This document shows positions 5,964 through 9,562 of a stretch of 9,562 nt of DNA, piece after piece. Made by a program: the position numbers and the translations under genes. The DNA is taken from the NCBI GenBank assembly GCA_002422125.1, contig DITF01000154.1:1743-11304 (forward strand). Reading direction: 5' to 3'. Source of the DNA: a bacterium UBP17_UBA6191 (lineage in GTDB: Bacteria; Muiribacteriota; UBA6191). How positions within the stretch are numbered: position 1 is the first letter of the stretch; each line of letters opens with the position of its first letter. A model generated the notes under the pieces. The model saw only the letters and a program-made list of their open reading frames with translations, made no database searches and was not told the origin of the DNA.

Positions 5964-7172
5964 ATGATGAGATATGGATTGCTGATTTATGCCATTCTAG
6001 GTGGATTGATGGTGATGCCTCTGTTCTCTAATGATGCCAACTTTTGGTATCGGATGGCCCAAAGGTATGAAAAATCTGGTGAGATGGCTTTGGAAGAACT
6101 AAGCTTAAAAAAAGTTTTAGAAATCGAGCCAGAGAATTTTTCTGTGCAACAAAGGCTAAAAAGTCTTGAGGTTATGAAGCAGAGGGACGGAAAGTCTTCG
6201 ATTCAGGATCTTTTGCGGCAAATGGAAGCAACATTGCAAACCGATGTGAGCTCCAATCAGGACTTGCAGGCGATTGAGGATATCGAATTGCAGCAGGATG
6301 TAGCCAAAAAAATCGCGGGATATGAGGATCGGCTCAATCAGGCTGGTCTCACGGATGTTCAAAAGCAAAGGCTGAGGGAGATTTTGGCCAGATTATATTT
6401 TGATTTAGGTATACAGGAGGCCTCAGCGGTTCGGTTGAAACAATCCATTGATGCCTTCGAACGCTCCATTTTTAACGATCCATCCTTCCAGTTGAGCCAC
6501 TATGAACTGGGATATCTGTACTTTAGAATTCGGGAGTTGGATAAAGGGATTAACAGTCTGGAAGCCTTTATAAAATTGCAGTCCGATGGGGTATTGGCTC
6601 AAAGTGTTCGGGAAACCCTATTGGTTCAATATATCAAAATTGCCAGAAAGCATTTTTTTCGTAAGGACTTTGACAGTTGTTTGCCTGTGCTTAGAAAAAT
6701 TATGGCTTTTGCCCCGCAAAGTGCTGAGGCTCAACAAGCTAGAGTATTTTTAATGGATCTATATTATTATCAGGGTATGGATAATTTGAACCTTGGCAAT
6801 TTTGAAGGGGCGAGTAAGGCGTTTTACGAGGCCATGCAGACCATGCAGGCATCTCCAGGACTGGATAGTGTGTTTTTTGCCAAACTGTCAAAAAATGCCG
6901 TTCAGCCCTTTCTTAAATATGGCCAGCAACTTTTTTTAATGGATAAGGACTATGGTTTGGCCAGCACCTATTTTCAGGCAGTGACATGGTTAGTTCCCGG
7001 AACTCCAGAGAGTTTTTTGGCCAGGGAATATATGAAAGAAATTGCCAAATTAAATGGGACTGTTACTAATCCAGTAATTTATATGAGTAACTTAGTGGCT
7101 GAAGAATCTAAAAAGTTTTTAGCTGATCTGGAACGAGCAAGGAATGTTAGACGCACAGAGGCGCAAAGGTAA
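5964..7172 (+). CDS. TPR protein with N-terminal signal peptide or anchor
   Basis: A 402-residue protein. Residues 1-22 (starting MMRYGLLIYAILGGLMVMPL) form a signal peptide or uncleaved anchor; FS-NDA is a possible cleavage zone, so most of the chain is likely periplasmic or membrane-tethered. TPR-like helix pairs are seen at 27-60 (FWYRMAQRYEKSGEMALEEL), 137-172, 176-206 (HYELGYLYFRIRELDKGINS), 263-292 (YYYQGMDNLNLGNFEGASKA) and 319-345. A charged helical linker of about 60 residues separates the first from the rest. Tetratricopeptide arrays serve as protein docking surfaces; the partner is unknown. ATG 5964 is chosen because AAGG (5953-5956) lies 7 bases upstream; ATG 5967 follows immediately. 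It starts 3 bases after the previous stop and its TAA overlaps the next ATG (TAATG). It may bind another secreted or membrane product of the operon. Confidence 0.85.
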   Translation: MMRYGLLIYAILGGLMVMPLFSNDANFWYRMAQRYEKSGEMALEELSLKKVLEIEPENFSVQQRLKSLEVMKQRDGKSSIQDLLRQMEATLQTDVSSNQDLQAIEDIELQQDVAKKIAGYEDRLNQAGLTDVQKQRLREILARLYFDLGIQEASAVRLKQSIDAFERSIFNDPSFQLSHYELGYLYFRIRELDKGINSLEAFIKLQSDGVLAQSVRETLLVQYIKIARKHFFRKDFDSCLPVLRKIMAFAPQSAEAQQARVFLMDLYYYQGMDNLNLGNFEGASKAFYEAMQTMQASPGLDSVFFAKLSKNAVQPFLKYGQQLFLMDKDYGLASTYFQAVTWLVPGTPESFLAREYMKEIAKLNGTVTNPVIYMSNLVAEESKKFLADLERARNVRRTEAQR

Positions 7173-8131
7173 TGAATTCAAGGCAGATCGAAGAGGCATT
7201 TGAAAAGGAAGTTGAATTTATAAGTAAAAAAGTCACCCTTGGAGAATTGTCTCAGGATGAGGGAGATTTTTTAATCAAGCAGGCCAGAGCCAGAACCGAT
7301 CGAGAATTGTCTCGGCTCAAGCGACCAGGGCGGCTTTTATATTATGTACTTACCCTCTGTCTGGGGTTGAGTTTTGTCGTATGTTTTTGGTTATCCATGA
7401 AAAAGACTGGAGTGACCTTCTATTGGCCTTTGTGGGGTCTACTGGCCTGTACCCTTGGATTTTTAGCCGTATTACAAATTGAGATTCGCAGGCTGGAGTT
7501 CACTTTTTCTCAGTTTTTTTCCAAGGCCTGGTTTCATAAAGTGTTGCATGCACCCCGCATAGATTTTGAATGGCAGAAACAGTCTGTGGTTCAGATTCAT
7601 CTACATATCAAAAATGAACACAATCTGTATGCAGGTTTAAGGGATGAGGAAATTTGCGAACTTCGTTCCCGAATTCTTGATTGTGTCCACGAGGTGTTTG
7701 ATAATGGCGAAGGAATTGTAGAATTTGTGGGTGAAGATTCCTATGTCATCGATTTTTTGGCCAAAGATGGTGCCGATTCTGTCCACAGGGCTCTAAAATC
7801 CGTAGATACGCTTTTTTCTACTTTACGATCCCGTGATGGGGAATGGTATTCCAAATCTGTGCGCATGGCAGCCGGGGTTGTATCAGGCATTTTCTGGGTC
7901 GGAACCATGGGTCATGGACATAGGGTATTTCGAGTATTGGGTCGCAGGCGAACTGTGGCTGGTGCCTTGGCTAATGCTGCCGGATGGGAAGAGATCTATC
8001 TGGATGAAGATACGGCCGCTGATGCTGAAAAGTGGATTTATGTTCATGGATCCGAGCCGATTTTTTTAAGGGACTCAAAAGAATTGATCAAAGTCTGTCG
8101 TTTGAGTGGCTGGAAGGATAGTCAACCATGA
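7172..8131 (+). CDS. Two-TM protein with degenerate class III cyclase-like domain
   Basis: A 319-residue inner-membrane protein. Residues 1-53 are charged and helical. TM1 is about 54-76 and TM2 about 82-102, so both ends should be cytoplasmic. Residues 136-300 follow the layout of class III adenylate/guanylate cyclases: a first strand (VVQIHLHIKN), a helix starting with ISL-like spacing (ICELRSRILDCVHEVFDNGE), the hairpin IVEFVGEDSYVIDF, a strand pair RMAAGVVSGIFWVGTMG (231-247) matching the family's GIGINTG-VVGNIG region, then RVLGRRRTVAGALANAA (254-270) where active enzymes have IGDAVNLAARL. The metal Asp of strand one appears to be His, the second metal Asp Glu, and the transition-state Asn and Arg are replaced. 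It is probably a catalytically dead, nucleotide- or protein-sensing pseudo-cyclase. The start overlaps the previous stop (TAATG) and the end overlaps the next start (ATGA). The cyclase resemblance is by eye. Confidence 0.75.
   Translation: MNSRQIEEAFEKEVEFISKKVTLGELSQDEGDFLIKQARARTDRELSRLKRPGRLLYYVLTLCLGLSFVVCFWLSMKKTGVTFYWPLWGLLACTLGFLAVLQIEIRRLEFTFSQFFSKAWFHKVLHAPRIDFEWQKQSVVQIHLHIKNEHNLYAGLRDEEICELRSRILDCVHEVFDNGEGIVEFVGEDSYVIDFLAKDGADSVHRALKSVDTLFSTLRSRDGEWYSKSVRMAAGVVSGIFWVGTMGHGHRVFRVLGRRRTVAGALANAAGWEEIYLDEDTAADAEKWIYVHGSEPIFLRDSKELIKVCRLSGWKDSQP
8112..8118 (+). promoter_or_regulatory. Shine-Dalgarno for the HEAT-repeat gene
   Basis: GGAAGGA lies 9 bases before ATG 8128, which supports that ATG over the adjacent ATG at 8131. 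Confidence 0.55.
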
Positions 8132-9562
8132 TGGAGCTTAATGAGTCGGAACAATATGAATTGTTTTATGAACTAGCCAGAAGCCTGTCACACCCGCTGC
8201 GAGAAGTTAGAATTTCTGCGGTTTCTGCCATCGCTAAAATTGCCAATCGCCGCTGTACCAATACTTTATTGGACAAACTTGAGCTGGAAAAAGACACTTT
8301 TATCAAGGCATCCCTTCTGAGGATTTTAGGCGATATTGGCACAGAAAATCTGGTGACAGAACTAGGCCGATACCTGAGTCATCCTGAGCCGCGAATTAGA
8401 GCCAATGCAATTGAGAGTTTCACCAGAATCAAGGTTTCGGACAAAATGACCTTGGTAAAATATCTGAAGCCTTTGATTCATGATGAGAACAATCGTGTGG
8501 CCTCCACCGCGCTAAAAGAAGTCATTGCTCTGGGAGAAACAACTTGTTTACCCTACCTGAAATTGTTTCTGAAGGGGACAGATCCGTCTCGGAAAGCCTC
8601 GGCAATTTGGGTAGTGGGTGAGCTTGGGCTTAGCGATTGTCTTGAAGATGTGATTTACGCACTGTATTCGGAAAATTATCAGGTTCACAGTATTGCACAC
8701 CGGGTGCTGGGAAAAAATTCCGAGCGGGCTATCCCAATTCTTTTTGATAACTTAGCCATGGGTGACTCTGTAGTTAAGGTTTATACCTTTCTGTTTTTTG
8801 CCAAAAACCTTAGGACCGTGGATCAGAAACAGAAAGAGTTATTGTTATCCATGCTCGAAGCAGAAGAGAGTTATATATCCTCTTTTATATTAAAAATTCT
8901 TTTCCAGTTGAAGCTGGATGAGGGTTTTGAGCTGTTAAAAATGAATCTGGTATCCCAGGATCTGAACCTCAGAAAGGTTTCTGTGGAGGGCATGATTCAT
9001 TATTTAGGCCGTCCTGATATATATCCAGTGCTTTTGAAAGCAACTCGAGATGAGAAAGAACCTCGGCTTTTGGGGATTTTGATTCACTATTTTGCCAAAT
9101 TTCCAGATGCCCAGTCCGTCGAGATGTTAAAGGACTATCTTTCCCATGAGGATCGCAGGATTAAGGCCAATGCCATTGAAGTTTTAGGCCAGATTGGCGA
9201 TGAAAGAGTTCAGCAAATTCTTTTGCCCTTTTTGGAAGATTCCAATAACAGAATATTGGCCAATGCGGCGATTGCCTTGTTTCGTCTGGTAGAGAAAAAA
9301 GTTTTGCAGAAGTTGAAGGATTCCATGGCTTCCAAGGATGATGCTGTCAGAGTCTCTGCTTCTTATGCCATGGGGCAAATCCAATCCAAAGAGCTTGCTG
9401 ATGTGTTGTTGGAAGGCTTATTGGATGATGTAAAAAAAGTTCGTGAGAATGTCTTAAAAGGCTTGATGAAAGAAGACAAGGAAGGGTTTTCGCGCTTGAT
9501 TTCATCCCTTCGCAATACTGGGGGAATCACAGCTAGAAAGGCATTGGCTGAGGTTGCTATGA
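8128..9562 (+). CDS. Long HEAT-repeat protein (3' truncated by the window)
   Basis: The frame from ATG 8128 stays open to the window edge, giving 478 residues with no stop. No signal peptide or TM is present, so it is probably cytoplasmic. The chain is a solenoid of about 12-14 HEAT units of 30-40 residues, each an A helix, a turn with Asp/Pro/Arg, and a B helix of the form VRxxAxxALxxIG. Clear units include HPLREVRISAVSAIAKI (22-38), HPEPRIRANAIESFTRI (85-101), HEDRRIKANAIEVLGQIG (340-357), SNNRILANAAIALFRL (372-387) and KDDAVRVSASYAMGQI (403-418). Units between about 180 and 330 are more diverged. Such solenoids bind proteins and act as flexible scaffolds; PBS-lyase-type HEAT units can also occur in chromophore lyases, but nothing else suggests that here. 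It overlaps the pseudo-cyclase stop by 4 bases (ATGA), so it is translated with the same operon. The full length and C-terminal domain cannot be seen. Confidence 0.88.
   Translation, partial: MMELNESEQYELFYELARSLSHPLREVRISAVSAIAKIANRRCTNTLLDKLELEKDTFIKASLLRILGDIGTENLVTELGRYLSHPEPRIRANAIESFTRIKVSDKMTLVKYLKPLIHDENNRVASTALKEVIALGETTCLPYLKLFLKGTDPSRKASAIWVVGELGLSDCLEDVIYALYSENYQVHSIAHRVLGKNSERAIPILFDNLAMGDSVVKVYTFLFFAKNLRTVDQKQKELLLSMLEAEESYISSFILKILFQLKLDEGFELLKMNLVSQDLNLRKVSVEGMIHYLGRPDIYPVLLKATRDEKEPRLLGILIHYFAKFPDAQSVEMLKDYLSHEDRRIKANAIEVLGQIGDERVQQILLPFLEDSNNRILANAAIALFRLVEKKVLQKLKDSMASKDDAVRVSASYAMGQIQSKELADVLLEGLLDDVKKVRENVLKGLMKEDKEGFSRLISSLRNTGGITARKALAEVAM

Noticed and set aside
7833..8069. 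78-codon + strand frame within the pseudo-cyclase gene
   Set aside because: Out-of-frame shadow; the main frame holds the TM and cyclase-like pattern.

Overview
The window is bacterial, moderately AT-rich by eye and very densely coded. Genes overlap by a few bases, starts include GTG and TTG, and no intergenic gap exceeds about 100 bases. A PseG-like sugar-nucleotide enzyme, Sec-type N-terminal hydrophobic segments and many TPR/HEAT scaffold proteins suggest a Gram-negative-type bacterium, perhaps from a poorly sampled lineage. I cannot name the phylum from the sequence.

Left part (1-1168): the last 32 codons of an unidentified + strand gene end at 99, overlapping the 3' end of a convergent minus-strand gene (80-1051). 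That gene encodes a PseG/SpsG-family protein of the kind used in pseudaminic or other nonulosonic acid synthesis, but the expected catalytic His of the first loop is Asp. Upstream of it, on the same strand, is a tRNA-Arg with the uncommon anticodon GCG. A near-consensus promoter precedes the tRNA.

Centre (1169-1253): an 85-base divergent promoter region. The minus-strand promoter drives the tRNA and perhaps the PseG-like gene. An extended -10 promoter points right, towards the large gene cluster.

Right part (1254-9562): seven + strand genes run as one tightly packed, probably co-transcribed operon; every junction is an overlap except one 3-base gap. They encode (1) a SNF2/RapA-type ATPase with all helicase motifs, (2) a small coiled-coil protein that may be a split-off C-terminal partner, (3) a membrane-anchored TPR protein with an alpha/beta C-terminal domain, (4) a protein with a short helical N-terminus and a disordered acidic tail carrying nine copies of a Tyr-acidic-Leu-Leu-Pro-Pro motif, (5) a TPR protein with a signal peptide or anchor, (6) a two-TM protein ending in a degenerate class III nucleotide-cyclase-like domain, and (7) a long HEAT-repeat protein that runs off the window.

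The set looks like one multi-protein assembly: a cytoplasmic SNF2 motor, multivalent scaffold proteins and membrane-bound sensor-like parts. I know of no described system with this composition; its function is inferred only from architecture. No CRISPR array, insertion sequence, integrase or convincing terminator was seen.
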